From assembly GCA_046732895.1 (NCBI GenBank), contig JBKPNZ010000032.1, forward strand, positions 1-64,000: a stretch of DNA of 64,000 nt. The letters are read 5' to 3'. The stretch comes from JBKPNZ01 sp046732895 (lineage in GTDB: Bacteria > Actinomycetota > Thermoleophilia > Solirubrobacterales > 70-9). The notes beneath the pieces were generated by a model, which saw nothing but the letters and a program-made list of their open reading frames with translations, had not been told where the DNA came from and ran no database searches. Every line of letters starts with the position of its first letter. The first letter of the stretch is position 1. The translations under genes and the position numbers were made by a program. This document shows, piece by piece, positions 31,966 to 39,956 of the stretch.

Positions 31966-32706
31966 ATGGGGACCGTCGCCAGGGGCTCGCCCTCGCCGCG
32001 CAAGGCGCATGCGCTCGGGTTGTTCAAGGAGCTTCCGCGCCGCTACGACGAGATGGGCGCGGCGCTCAGCTTCCTCCAGGACCCGCGCTGGCGGCGGGCG
32101 ATGGTGGCGGCGGTCGATGCAACGCCCGACGACCGCGTGCTGGATGTCGCGACGGGAACCGGCCTGGTCGCCCAGGCGCTGGTCCTCCGGTACGGATGCC
32201 GAGTGGTCGGGCTCGACCAGAGCCGCGCGATGCTCAGCCGGGCGCGGGCGAAGCTGACCGCCTACCCGGAGCTGGCTCAGCGGGTCGAGCTAATCGAGGG
32301 GGAGGCGGAGTCGCTTCCGTTCGACGACGGTGAGTTCGACCATCTGACCTTCACTTATCTGCTCCGCTACGTCGACGACCCGGCCGCGACCCTGCGCGAG
32401 CTCGCGCGCGTCGTGAAGCCGGGCGGGCGTGTGGCGTGCCTGGAGTTCGGCGCTCCACAAGGGCCCTGGATTTACCCCTGGCGCCTCTACACCCGGGCGG
32501 GGCTGCCCGTCCTCGGCCGCGTGGCGGGACGAGAGTGGTGGGACGTCGGCCGCTTCCTCGGTCCCAGCATCGAGGGCTTCTATGCGAGGTATCCGCTCGA
32601 GCGGCAGCTCGAGCTGTGGCATGCGGCCGGAATCAGTTCGCTCGTGGCACGGCGGATGAGCCTCGGCGCAGGCGTCGTAATCCACGGCATCCGCGATGGC
32701 GACTGA
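31966..32706 (+). CDS. Class I SAM-dependent methyltransferase, UbiE/MenG-like
   Basis: The 246-residue product resembles demethylmenaquinone methyltransferases: LGLFKELPRRYDEMGAALSF, the SAM-binding motif VLDVATGTGLVA, GLDQSRAML, SLPFDDGEFDHLTFTYLLRYV and PGGRVACLEFG. The YDEMGAALSFLQDPRWRR start is like UbiE's YD...LSFG-x-x-R-x-W. Family ties favour a quinone biosynthesis role, but the motif set is not decisive. I chose the ATG at 31966. It overlaps the membrane-protein gene by 11 bases, so the two are translationally coupled. Confidence 0.75.
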   Translation: MGTVARGSPSPRKAHALGLFKELPRRYDEMGAALSFLQDPRWRRAMVAAVDATPDDRVLDVATGTGLVAQALVLRYGCRVVGLDQSRAMLSRARAKLTAYPELAQRVELIEGEAESLPFDDGEFDHLTFTYLLRYVDDPAATLRELARVVKPGGRVACLEFGAPQGPWIYPWRLYTRAGLPVLGRVAGREWWDVGRFLGPSIEGFYARYPLERQLELWHAAGISSLVARRMSLGAGVVIHGIRDGD

Positions 32707-33436
32707 CCGCCCTGCCTTCTACGCCCTGGCGCCCGGAGGGTGGCGGGATCTGGCGACGATCCTCCATCCCCCCTACACCCTCTGGCACCTGAGCTACGTG
32801 GCGATCGGCGCGGCAGTCGCGCCCGAGATCCACACCGACCGCTTGCTCGCCGCCCTCGCGGCGTTCTTCCTGGCCGTTGGAATCAGCGCCCACGCGCTTG
32901 ACGAGCTCAACGGGCGGCCACTGCGGACTCAGCTCTCCGACGGGTCGCTCAAAGGCCTGGCCGCGGTCGGCCTGGCCGGCGCCATCGGCATCGGGATCGT
33001 CGGCATCTTCACGGTCTCCGCGACCCTGATTCCGTTCGTGGTCGCCGGCGGCTTCGCCGTCGTCGCCTACAACCTGGAGCTGTTCGGCGGCCGGTTCCAC
33101 AACGACTTCTGGTTCGCGGCCGCCTGGGGCGCGTTTCCGGCGCTGACGGGCTGGTGGTCGAATGCCCTCGAGGTGGGCGACGCCGGCGATGCCGTGGCAG
33201 CGGCCTGTGCGGTTGCGGGCTGCTTCACGCTCAGCGTCGCGCAGCGGCGGCTCTCGACACCTGTGCGCGAGCTGCGCCGCAGGACGGAATCCGTTGCCGG
33301 TGAGCAGCGGCTGGCAGATGGCACCACCCGTCATCTGGACGCCGCGGTCATTGCGGCGCCCCTCGACGGCGCCCTCCGAGCGCTGTCGGTGGCCGTGCCG
33401 CTCCTGGCCGCCGGCCTGCTCGCCGTGCGGCTCTGA
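32696..33436 (+). CDS. Integral membrane protein, possibly UbiA-like
   Basis: The 246-residue product has six or more hydrophobic segments. A polar loop HALDELNGRPLRTQLSD at about residues 63-80 is in the position where UbiA prenyltransferases carry their Asp-rich motif, but the canonical N-D-x-x-D is absent. A second polar stretch (NLELFGGRFHNDFWFAAAWG) follows at about 125-145. Coupling to the UbiE-like methyltransferase suggests a joint role in lipid or quinone modification. The UbiA relation is an inference from topology and context. Confidence 0.5.
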   Translation: MATDRPAFYALAPGGWRDLATILHPPYTLWHLSYVAIGAAVAPEIHTDRLLAALAAFFLAVGISAHALDELNGRPLRTQLSDGSLKGLAAVGLAGAIGIGIVGIFTVSATLIPFVVAGGFAVVAYNLELFGGRFHNDFWFAAAWGAFPALTGWWSNALEVGDAGDAVAAACAVAGCFTLSVAQRRLSTPVRELRRRTESVAGEQRLADGTTRHLDAAVIAAPLDGALRALSVAVPLLAAGLLAVRL

Positions 33437-33483
33437 CCGGAGGCACGCGGAGCGCGAGCCGGCCGGTGCGATCATGGGTCCCC

Positions 33484-33930
33484 ATGGCGCGCGAGTTCAT
33501 TCCCGGCAGGCAGGTTCCAGGCAGGCGCGAACCCTCGGAGATGACTCACGAGGAGTTCGACGCACTGGTCGAGCACAGCGAGGAGCTCGCGCGCGACCTG
33601 CGGCCCGAGGGACGACCGCTGACTCCGTTCGAGCAGCTCGTTGCCGACGCGATCGACCGCCTGCCGCCCGAGTTCACGAGGGTCATCGACCACGTGCCAG
33701 TCGTCGTCTCGAATCGCGGCGCTGAGATCCGTGCGTACGGCCAGTACTACGGGGCGACCATCGCCCGCGATCGGGCCGCCCACCGGATCGTGATCTTCCA
33801 GGACACCCTCGAGCGAGACTTCGGCTCCGACCCGGACCTGCTCGCGCGCCAGGTCGAGCGGACCCTGCGCCACGAGGTCGCGCACCACCTCGGCTTCGAC
33901 GAGCCGGGCGTCGCGGCGCTGGGACTGTAA
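33484..33930 (+). CDS. Zincin-type metallopeptidase family protein
   Basis: The 148-residue product contains the zinc motif H-E-x-x-H as RHEVAHHLGFDE at residues 130-140, near the C-terminus. This matches the small 'metallopeptidase family' (formerly DUF1025), in which a third ligand is an acidic residue in the following GFDE. The N-terminal part (MTHEEFDALVEHSEEL, LPPEFTRVIDHVPVVV) also fits. No signal peptide is seen, so it should act in the cytoplasm. The start is the ATG at 33484; a PLP-enzyme gene follows after only seven bases. Confidence 0.88.
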   Translation: MAREFIPGRQVPGRREPSEMTHEEFDALVEHSEELARDLRPEGRPLTPFEQLVADAIDRLPPEFTRVIDHVPVVVSNRGAEIRAYGQYYGATIARDRAAHRIVIFQDTLERDFGSDPDLLARQVERTLRHEVAHHLGFDEPGVAALGL

Positions 33931-33937
33931 GGCCGGG

Positions 33938-35062
33938 ATGAGCGAGGAGGCCCGGAAGCTGCAGCCGGAGTCGCTCCTGATCGCGCGCGGACGGCCGAGC
34001 GGGGCCGGGAGCCCCGTGAACACGTCAGTGACGTTCAACTCCACCTACCACGCCGGCGGCGAGGTCGTCTACGCGCGGGAGGGAAACCCGACCTGGACGG
34101 CTCTCGAGGACGTGCTCGGCACGCTCGAGGGCGGCACATGCCTGGCGTACGCGTCAGGCACCGCCGCCGCGGCCGCGGCGCTCGAGGCGCTGCCCGCCGA
34201 GGCGCGGGTCGTGATGACCGGCGTCGCCTACCACGGCATTCACCAGCTCGCCAAGGACCGAGCCGAGGCCGGGCGCCTCGCCCTCGATCTGGTCGATGTG
34301 TCCGACACTGGGGCGGTCACCGCCGCCTGCGAGGGCGCGGCGGTGCTGTGGCTCGAGACGCCGACGAACCCGCTGCTCGACGTCGCCGACGTCGTCAGGC
34401 TGAGCGAGATCGCGCACGCCCAAGGCGCGCTCGTGGTCGTCGACAACACCTTTGCGACGCCGATGCGCCAGCGCCCGCTGGAGCTCGGCGCCGATCTGGT
34501 TCTGCACAGCGCGACGAAGTTCCTCGGCGGACATTCGGACCTGCTTCTCGGAGCGCTCGTCGGCCGCGACGAGGAGCTGCTCGGGAAGCTGCGGCGCCGC
34601 CGAGTCGTCGACGGCGCCGTGCCAGGGGTGATGGAGTCGTTCCTGGCGCTGCGCGGCCTTCGCACGCTCGCCGTCCGGCTCGATCGCGCCGAGCGGTCCG
34701 CGGGCGAGCTCGCGCGACGCCTCGCGGAGCATCCGGCGGTCACGCGAGTCCGCTATCCGGGCCTACCCGACCACCCGGGACACGAGCTCGCGGCGCGGCA
34801 GATGAGCGGGTTCGGCGCGATGCTCGCGTTCGAGACCGTGGGGGACGCCGCCGCCGCAGAGCGCGTCTGCGACGCGGTGCGCTTGATCACTCACGCGACC
34901 AGCCTCGGCGGTGTCGAGACCATGCTGGAGCGACGCGCGCGCTATCCGGGCGATGCGGCTGCCGGCACCCCGCCGACCCTGATCCGCCTCAGCGTCGGGC
35001 TCGAGAGCGCAGATGATCTGTGGTCGGACCTCGAGCGTGCGCTCGATCAGCTCTCCGGATAG
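33938..35062 (+). CDS. Second Cys/Met-metabolism PLP-dependent enzyme
   Basis: The 374-residue product is a cystathionine gamma-synthase/lyase homologue with VYAREGNPTWTALE, LWLETPTNPLLDV, VVDNTFATPMRQ and the PLP lysine in SATKFLGGHSD. It diverges from the 10.4 kb paralogue in places of the active site: the family L-Y-G-G-T is replaced by A-Y-H-G-I, and the start (SVTFNSTYHAGGEVV) is distinct. A different substrate (for example another O-acyl homoserine or a lyase reaction) is possible. It lies seven bases after the zincin gene; the 3' end overlaps the DUF899 gene by 16 bases. Confidence 0.85.
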   Translation: MSEEARKLQPESLLIARGRPSGAGSPVNTSVTFNSTYHAGGEVVYAREGNPTWTALEDVLGTLEGGTCLAYASGTAAAAAALEALPAEARVVMTGVAYHGIHQLAKDRAEAGRLALDLVDVSDTGAVTAACEGAAVLWLETPTNPLLDVADVVRLSEIAHAQGALVVVDNTFATPMRQRPLELGADLVLHSATKFLGGHSDLLLGALVGRDEELLGKLRRRRVVDGAVPGVMESFLALRGLRTLAVRLDRAERSAGELARRLAEHPAVTRVRYPGLPDHPGHELAARQMSGFGAMLAFETVGDAAAAERVCDAVRLITHATSLGGVETMLERRARYPGDAAAGTPPTLIRLSVGLESADDLWSDLERALDQLSG

Positions 35063-35784
35063 CTGAACTGTTCATGCCAGTCGGCCGGACGGCCCTCGAG
35101 TGTGAGGTCGAAGAGGTTCCACAGCGGCTCGAGCGTGCCGACGTGGCGAGGATCCTGCCCGGCATCCGTCGGTGCATAGAAGAGCTCCGAGCCCCAGAAG
35201 TGCCGGATCACGGTGCCGTCGCGGTGGAACACGTTCAGCAGCGGCCGCTGGACGCCTTCGTCTGTCTCGGCAAGGTAGTCGCGGTTGTAGGAGTTCTCAC
35301 CCGAAGAGAGCAGCCGCAGGCGCCGCCAGCCACGCTCGCCGGCGAAGGTGAGCACGAGCTCCAGCGGCGCCTTGGCCACGACCGCGAAGTTCAGGTGCTG
35401 CTCCGCGTGCTCGACCATTCCATCGAGCTGATCGAGGAGCGCTACGCACGAGGGACAGGGTCCCTCCTTCAGCGGCAGCTCGGCCGTCCGCCCGCTCACC
35501 GGTCCCGGGCTCTCGTCGGCCGGATCGCGGGGGAACATGAAGCTGTAGATGGCAAGCGAGTCCTTCCCGGGCGCAAAGAGCTGCGAGAACCGCAGATCCC
35601 CGGGCTGGCCGTCGGCGTCGATGCCCTGGAAGACATAGTCCTCCGGAATCTCGCCGCCGGTTGGCAGCTCGCGCCTCGATGCGGCCACTGCCTCCATCGA
35701 TCGCCGCAGCTCGACCTCATCGGCCAGCAGCCGATCGCGCGCGGCGCGGTACTCCTCCGACTCCCCGGGAAATCCCATCTGCAT
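35047..35784 (-). CDS. DUF899 family thioredoxin-like protein
   Basis: The 245-residue product is a DUF899 protein: GFPGESEEYRAARDRLLADEVELRR at the start, VAASRRELPTGG, then YVFQGIDADGQPGDLRFSQLF and LAIYSFMFP. A CPSC active-site-like motif follows (EGPCPSCVALLDQLDG). The C-x-x-C and fold suggest a redox role. It starts two bases after the ArsR regulator stop (ATG at 35784, MQMGFPG), so both form one transcript, as is common for DUF899. Confidence 0.85.
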   Translation of the reverse strand: MQMGFPGESEEYRAARDRLLADEVELRRSMEAVAASRRELPTGGEIPEDYVFQGIDADGQPGDLRFSQLFAPGKDSLAIYSFMFPRDPADESPGPVSGRTAELPLKEGPCPSCVALLDQLDGMVEHAEQHLNFAVVAKAPLELVLTFAGERGWRRLRLLSSGENSYNRDYLAETDEGVQRPLLNVFHRDGTVIRHFWGSELFYAPTDAGQDPRHVGTLEPLWNLFDLTLEGRPADWHEQFSYPES

Positions 35785-35786
35785 CT

Positions 35787-36110
35787 CTACGCAGAGACCG
35801 GGGCGGACGCGAGCACTGCGTCGAGGAGGCCCGGGAAGCGGCTCTCGAGGTCGTCCCGGCGCAGCGACGTGAGCTTCGTTGTGCCGACTCGCTCCTGGCG
35901 GATGAGTCCCGCTTCGCGGAGGACCCGGAAGTGGTGGGTCATCGTCGACTTCGTCACGTCGAGTTGGAGCGTGCCGCATGGGCGCGGAGCGATGTCGGCG
36001 GCGAGCTCGCGGACGATGTGAAGGCGCTGGGGGTCGCTCAGCGCATGGAGCACCGCACGCAGCTGGATCGCGTCCGCGTCGGGGTGATGAAGAGGCGTTG
36101 TCAGGTCCAC
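35787..36110 (-). CDS. ArsR family transcriptional regulator
   Basis: The 107-residue product is a single winged-helix HTH of the ArsR/SmtB type: LRAVLHALSDPQRLHIVRELA, TKSTMTHHFRVLREAGLIRQE (recognition helix), then wing residues. It lacks the Cys metal-binding pairs of metal-sensing members (one Cys only, PCGTL), so it likely senses something else or is redox-linked via its DUF899 partner. The start is a GTG at 36110 with a perfect minus-strand TATAAT 7-12 bases upstream, which suggests a leaderless transcript. It probably controls itself and the divergent exporter. Confidence 0.88.
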   Translation of the reverse strand: MDLTTPLHHPDADAIQLRAVLHALSDPQRLHIVRELAADIAPRPCGTLQLDVTKSTMTHHFRVLREAGLIRQERVGTTKLTSLRRDDLESRFPGLLDAVLASAPVSA

Positions 36111-36117
36111 GCCGATG

Positions 36118-36161
36118 ATTATACGACGGTCATCAAACTTTTGGTACGATGCTCGTCGTAC
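36118..36161. promoter_or_regulatory. Divergent promoter/operator of arsR-type gene and MFS exporter
   Basis: A minus-strand TATAAT (36123-36118) lies just ahead of the ArsR GTG. An inverted repeat GTACGA-N6-TCGTAC (36144-36149 and 36156-36161) lies 15-30 bases further, upstream of the exporter leader ORF. The region is AT-richer than its surroundings and the only gap between the divergent genes. ArsR-family repressors typically bind such dyads over promoters. Confidence 0.6.
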
Positions 36162-36191
36162 TATCGAAACAGCGCCCCGGAGGACCCTTAG

Positions 36192-36305
36192 ATGCCCGAT
36201 TTGAAGAGCACTGAAACCGCTCCCGTCGCCTCCCCCAGCCCGCGCGCGTCGCAGCTTGCGGCGGTGGTCGAGGCGGCCTACATCCTGGAGGCGATCCGCC
36301 GGTGA
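36192..36305 (+). CDS. 37-residue leader ORF coupled to the MFS exporter
   Basis: This short ORF (MPDLKSTETAPVASPSPRAS then QLAAVVEAAYILEAIRR) has a good ribosome binding site (GGAGGA, nine bases before its ATG). Its TGA overlaps the GTG of the MFS gene by four bases (GTGA). No ribosome binding site of its own precedes the MFS start apart from the end of this ORF, so exporter translation probably depends on it. The peptide is soluble and amphipathic at its C-terminus. I do not recognise it. Confidence 0.55.
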   Translation: MPDLKSTETAPVASPSPRASQLAAVVEAAYILEAIRR

Positions 36306-37765
36306 ACCCGGTGATCGCCACCAAGGCGGCGATGCAGCGCAATTCCAACGCGCTGCTCCTCGTGGTCTGCCTGGGCCAGTTCATGGTGATCCTCGACGTG
36401 TCGATCGTCAACGTGGCGCTCCCGTCGATCAAGGATTCGCTCGGCTTCTCCACAAACGGCCTGCAGTGGGTCCTCAACGCCTACACGCTCACCTTCGCCG
36501 GCTTCCTGCTCCTCGGCGGCCGGGCGGCCGACCTCTTCGGGCGGCGCCGCATGTTCTTCGCCGGCACCCTGCTCTTCTCCGGCGCCTCGCTCCTCTGTGC
36601 GGTCGCGCCCTCGTCGGGCCTCCTGCTGGCCGCCAGGGCGATTCAGGGAATCGGCGGCGCAATCATCTCGCCGGCCACGCTGGCGATCATCACCACGTCG
36701 TTCGACGAGGGCGCACCCCGCAACCGGGCACTAGGCGTCTGGGGCGCGGTCGGCGCGATCGGCGCCACCTCCGGAGTCCTGCTCGGCGGCGTGCTGACCG
36801 AGGCATTCGACTGGCCGGCGATCTTCCTGATCAACGTGCCGATCGGCCTCGCGGTCGTGCTCTTCTCGAGCAGCCTCGTTCCCGAGGCCCGAGGCAAGGT
36901 GGAGAACCGCCACTTCGACTGGCCGGGTGCCGTCCTCGTCACCCTCGGTATGACCGCGCTGACGTATGGGATCGTCACGACTGACCGGCTCGGCTGGGGC
37001 TCTGCCGGCGTGCTGGCGCCACTCGCCGCCGGCGCCGTCCTCCTCGTCGCGTTCGCCGTCTACGAGGGCGTCGTGGCACGGGAGCCGTTGATGCCGCTCG
37101 GAGTCTTTCGCATGCGGACCCTGAGGGCGGCCAACACCGTGATCTTCCTGCTCTACGCCGCGATCTTCGCGTTCTGGTTCGTCCAGTCGCTCTACATGCA
37201 GGGGACGCTCCACTACACCGCGCTCGAGACCGGCCTCGCCTTCGTGCCGATGACCGCCGCCGTGGGGACCGGGGCGACGCTCGCGCCGCGGCTGGCGCGT
37301 CGCTTCGGCGCCCGCGCCGTGCTTGCCGGCGGGATGCTGTTCGCGACGGCGGGTGAGGCGCTCCTCACCGGCGTCCATCCCGGTGGCACCTACGTGGCGC
37401 AGGTCCTTCCCGGCGGAGTCCTGGGCGCACTCGGCCTGGGGCTGGCGCTGGTGCCGGCGACGATCGTCGCGGTCCAGGGGGTTCCAGCGGCCGCGAGCGG
37501 CCTGGCCTCCGGGGTTCTCAACACCTCGCGATTCGTCGGCGCAGCCCTCGGCCTGGCGGTGTTGAGCACGATCGCGGCGTCCCACACGCATGCGGAGGTG
37601 GCCTCCGGAGCCTCTGCCTCGACCGCGCTCACCGATGGCTTCGCGCTCCAGTTCAAGGTCGGCGCGCTCTTCTGCCTCGTCGGCGCCGTCGCCGCGGTGA
37701 TCATGCTCCGGCCGCAGCGCGAGCAGGCCGCGCCGGATCGCGTGCCCGAGGCCGGCCGGGCCTAG
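36302..37765 (+). CDS. MFS transporter, DHA2 (EmrB/QacA) drug-exporter type
   Basis: The 487-residue product has 14 predicted helices, with the DHA2 marks MVILDVSIVNVALPSIKDSL in helix 1, GGRAADLFGRRRMF (motif A loop) and the RAIQGIGGAIISPATLA segment (motif C region). It is an inner-membrane proton-driven exporter; the drug or metabolite is unknown. The start is a GTG at 36302 within the stop of the 37-residue leader ORF. Control by the divergent ArsR-type protein is inferred from the shared regulatory region. Confidence 0.9.
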   Translation: MNPVIATKAAMQRNSNALLLVVCLGQFMVILDVSIVNVALPSIKDSLGFSTNGLQWVLNAYTLTFAGFLLLGGRAADLFGRRRMFFAGTLLFSGASLLCAVAPSSGLLLAARAIQGIGGAIISPATLAIITTSFDEGAPRNRALGVWGAVGAIGATSGVLLGGVLTEAFDWPAIFLINVPIGLAVVLFSSSLVPEARGKVENRHFDWPGAVLVTLGMTALTYGIVTTDRLGWGSAGVLAPLAAGAVLLVAFAVYEGVVAREPLMPLGVFRMRTLRAANTVIFLLYAAIFAFWFVQSLYMQGTLHYTALETGLAFVPMTAAVGTGATLAPRLARRFGARAVLAGGMLFATAGEALLTGVHPGGTYVAQVLPGGVLGALGLGLALVPATIVAVQGVPAAASGLASGVLNTSRFVGAALGLAVLSTIAASHTHAEVASGASASTALTDGFALQFKVGALFCLVGAVAAVIMLRPQREQAAPDRVPEAGRA

Positions 37766-37774
37766 TCGCACGGT

Positions 37775-38365
37775 CTACCGTCCGCGCTTGACCTCGTAAC
37801 GGAGCTCCACCATGCCGTTCCCGAACGCCCGCGTTCCCAGCAGTTGCATGGGGCCGCCCTCGAGCGCATGGTCGAAGAGGGGCTTGCCGTCACCAAGCAC
37901 GACCGGCACAACGGTCACGATCACCTCGTCCAGCAGGCCCGCGTCAGCGAATTGCGAGGCCACGTTGCCACCGCCGACCACCCAGAGCGCTCGCTCCCCG
38001 GCCGCCTCCATCATCTCGTCGTAGATGTCCGCGACCGCGGCCTCGACGATCCGTACGTCCACGCCCTCCCCCTGGGGCACCGGCAGGTCACGCGAGCTGA
38101 GCACCCAGCACGGCTTACCCTTGTACGGCCACTCGGCGCCTTCACCGATGTGTCCCAGCACGAACTCGTAAGTCGTCGAGCCGCTGATGAGCGCCCCGAC
38201 GCCCTCGTAGAAGCGCCCGTAGGAACCGCCATCGGCCATCGGCCCGGACTCGGCGCCCCCGCCCTCGAAGGTCCCCTCGTACCCCGTCAGCCAGTCGATC
38301 CCATCGTCGGCATCGGCGATGTAGCCGTCTAGGGACGCCGCGCAGTAGTACTGAGTCTCGCCCAC
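37775..38365 (-). CDS. Dihydrofolate reductase-like (RibD C-terminal domain) protein
   Basis: The 196-residue product matches the 'dihydrofolate reductase family' with RibD-C fold: YCAASLDGYIADADDGIDWL at the start, ALISGSTTYEFVLGH, WVVGGGNVASQFADAGLLDEVIV (G-G-G nucleotide loop) and LDEVIVTVVPVVLGDGKPLF. It likely binds NADPH; the substrate is unknown. I chose the GTG at 38365, because upstream in-frame sequence shows no homology. The 3' end faces the MFS gene (9-base gap). Confidence 0.88.
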   Translation of the reverse strand: MGETQYYCAASLDGYIADADDGIDWLTGYEGTFEGGGAESGPMADGGSYGRFYEGVGALISGSTTYEFVLGHIGEGAEWPYKGKPCWVLSSRDLPVPQGEGVDVRIVEAAVADIYDEMMEAAGERALWVVGGGNVASQFADAGLLDEVIVTVVPVVLGDGKPLFDHALEGGPMQLLGTRAFGNGMVELRYEVKRGR

Positions 38366-38406
38366 CCCAAGACCATATGGCCTGGCCTGCCGGCGATTCG
38401 CGCCAC

Positions 38407-39063
38407 TCAGATCGACACGGTGGCGGGGAGCGTGGCCACCCAGATCACGGTGCCCACGAACAGAAGACAACCCAGGCTCAGGACAACGGCTTGACCCCGA
38501 AGCGTGGGCAGTCTCGTGCTCAGGCCTGCGAAGAAGAGGCACGCCGCGAACAGGACCACCGCGAGCACGTACTCGTCGGCGTGCTCGATGTCCTCCGCGG
38601 CATCGGCTGAATCACTGTCCGCCTGAGCCTCCAGAGATTCAGCCTCCTGCGTCACCGAGCTCGCGTAGCGCGGGATCGCGAACGGCGTGGGCAGCGCCTT
38701 CGGATTCGTGAACGGCTTGGACGCGATCCACATCCGGAAGAAGGGCTTGAACCTGTCGGTGAAGCGAGCGCGGTAGAAATCGGAGAGCTCGGCGTCGCCG
38801 TCGGCCCGGGCATTGACCCACTGGAAGAACAGGGAGACGTCGACCTGGGCCTCTCGATTCGCCGCGTCAGCCGACTTCGTCGACTCGATCCGGTTCTTCG
38901 TCGCCGCCGTCTGCGCCAGGGCCTGCTCGCTGTGCCACCGCGACGCCTGATAGCCGGCCCAGGCCGTCGCCAGCGTCGCAATCGAGAGGAGCACAGTCGC
39001 AACGACGTCGACGCGGAGATGGGTCCGGGAGCGGGGGCTCGGATCGGTGGCGGAGTCGTTCAT
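38407..39063 (-). CDS. Membrane protein with large central loop
   Basis: The 218-residue product has one helix near the N-terminus (VDVVATVLLSIATLATAWAGYQ), a hydrophilic middle of about 110 residues, and two helices at the C-terminus (YVLAVVLFAACLFFAGLSTRL and VVLSLGCLLFVGTVIWVATL). A W-H-S-E-Q-A-L-A segment follows the first helix. It resembles DUF4337-like proteins, but I am not sure. It overlaps the upstream frameshifted DUF4239 gene by four bases (ATGA), so the two were probably one transcript. Confidence 0.65.
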   Translation of the reverse strand: MNDSATDPSPRSRTHLRVDVVATVLLSIATLATAWAGYQASRWHSEQALAQTAATKNRIESTKSADAANREAQVDVSLFFQWVNARADGDAELSDFYRARFTDRFKPFFRMWIASKPFTNPKALPTPFAIPRYASSVTQEAESLEAQADSDSADAAEDIEHADEYVLAVVLFAACLFFAGLSTRLPTLRGQAVVLSLGCLLFVGTVIWVATLPATVSI

Positions 39064-39898
39064 GCGCCCTGTTCGGAGGTCCGATTGCCGTTCCGGTCGC
39101 ACGGGAGCGGGCCGGTCTGCCCGCTCACGCTCCGCTCCTGGTCGAGGATCCGAAGCGTTCGCTCCATCGCTACCGGCTGGAGGCCGCCGGGCCCATCGCG
39201 ATAGGGGTCGTTGAGGAACTGGATCAACAGCAGCATTGCCGCGATCGCAGCCGCGACCGAGCCGACCAGCATCGCCTGACTGGCGGCGCGCTCGCCGCTG
39301 TCGGCGAAGAAGAGCATGTAAACGAAGATGACGACGGCGATGAAGAGCAGGACCACCCAAAGCGGCCCCGGGATCACGCCGGCGGCGCTGTGGATCCGGT
39401 CGCTGCGGGCGTCCTCGCGATCCGCGGTCCGGTCCAGCCAGTGGTCGTAGGCCGATTGCTGCGCCGCCGTCTTCGGGTCGACGGTCTTCAGGGTCCTGAA
39501 CATCGCCACGGCCCACGGGTTGCCAAATCCTCCGACCCGCCGGACTCGAGGCGCGGCCACTCCTGATGGACGATCGATCGGGCGTAACAGACAAGCTCGT
39601 CGCCGAGTGCTCCCCGGGCGGCTGCCGGGAAGAACTGTGCTGTCTCGAACTGCTGGCCCACCGCCACGGACTCGGCCTCCGCGCCGCGGCGGGAATCGTC
39701 GTAGCTGGTGAAGGCGAGGAAGATGATCAGGCCCAGCAGCACCGAGAATCCTGTGGCGAGGACGCCGAACGCGCCGGCCGCTCGGTCGCCGTCGGCGAAG
39801 TAGCTCCCATCCGGCGCCCTCCGCCGGACCGCCAGCATGGCCCCCACCACAAGGCCGCTCGAGGCGATGATTATGAGGACGGCCCAGCCGAGGTTCAT
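39060..39898 (-). pseudogene. DUF4239 (bestrophin-like) protein, interrupted by a frameshift
   Basis: Two adjoining frames make one protein of about 280 residues. The first (39898 downward) gives the N-terminal membrane helix LGWAVLIIIASSGLVVGAML, DGDRAAGAFGVLATGFSVLL and YARSIVHQEWPRLESGG. The second continues with NPWAVAMFRTLKTVDPKTAA, RTADREDARSDRIHSAAGVI and three helices (PLWVVLLFIAVVIFVYMLFF and following). The switch is near 39525-39540, where one base is gained or lost within the codons for ESGG...NPWAV. It is either a true pseudogene or an error in the read. Both halves otherwise look intact. Confidence 0.7.
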
Positions 39899-39956
39899 GG
39901 CGGCTCGCCGACCCTATCCTGGCGCGGAGGTTGGTGGGGTTCCGGCTGGTTGCGCG

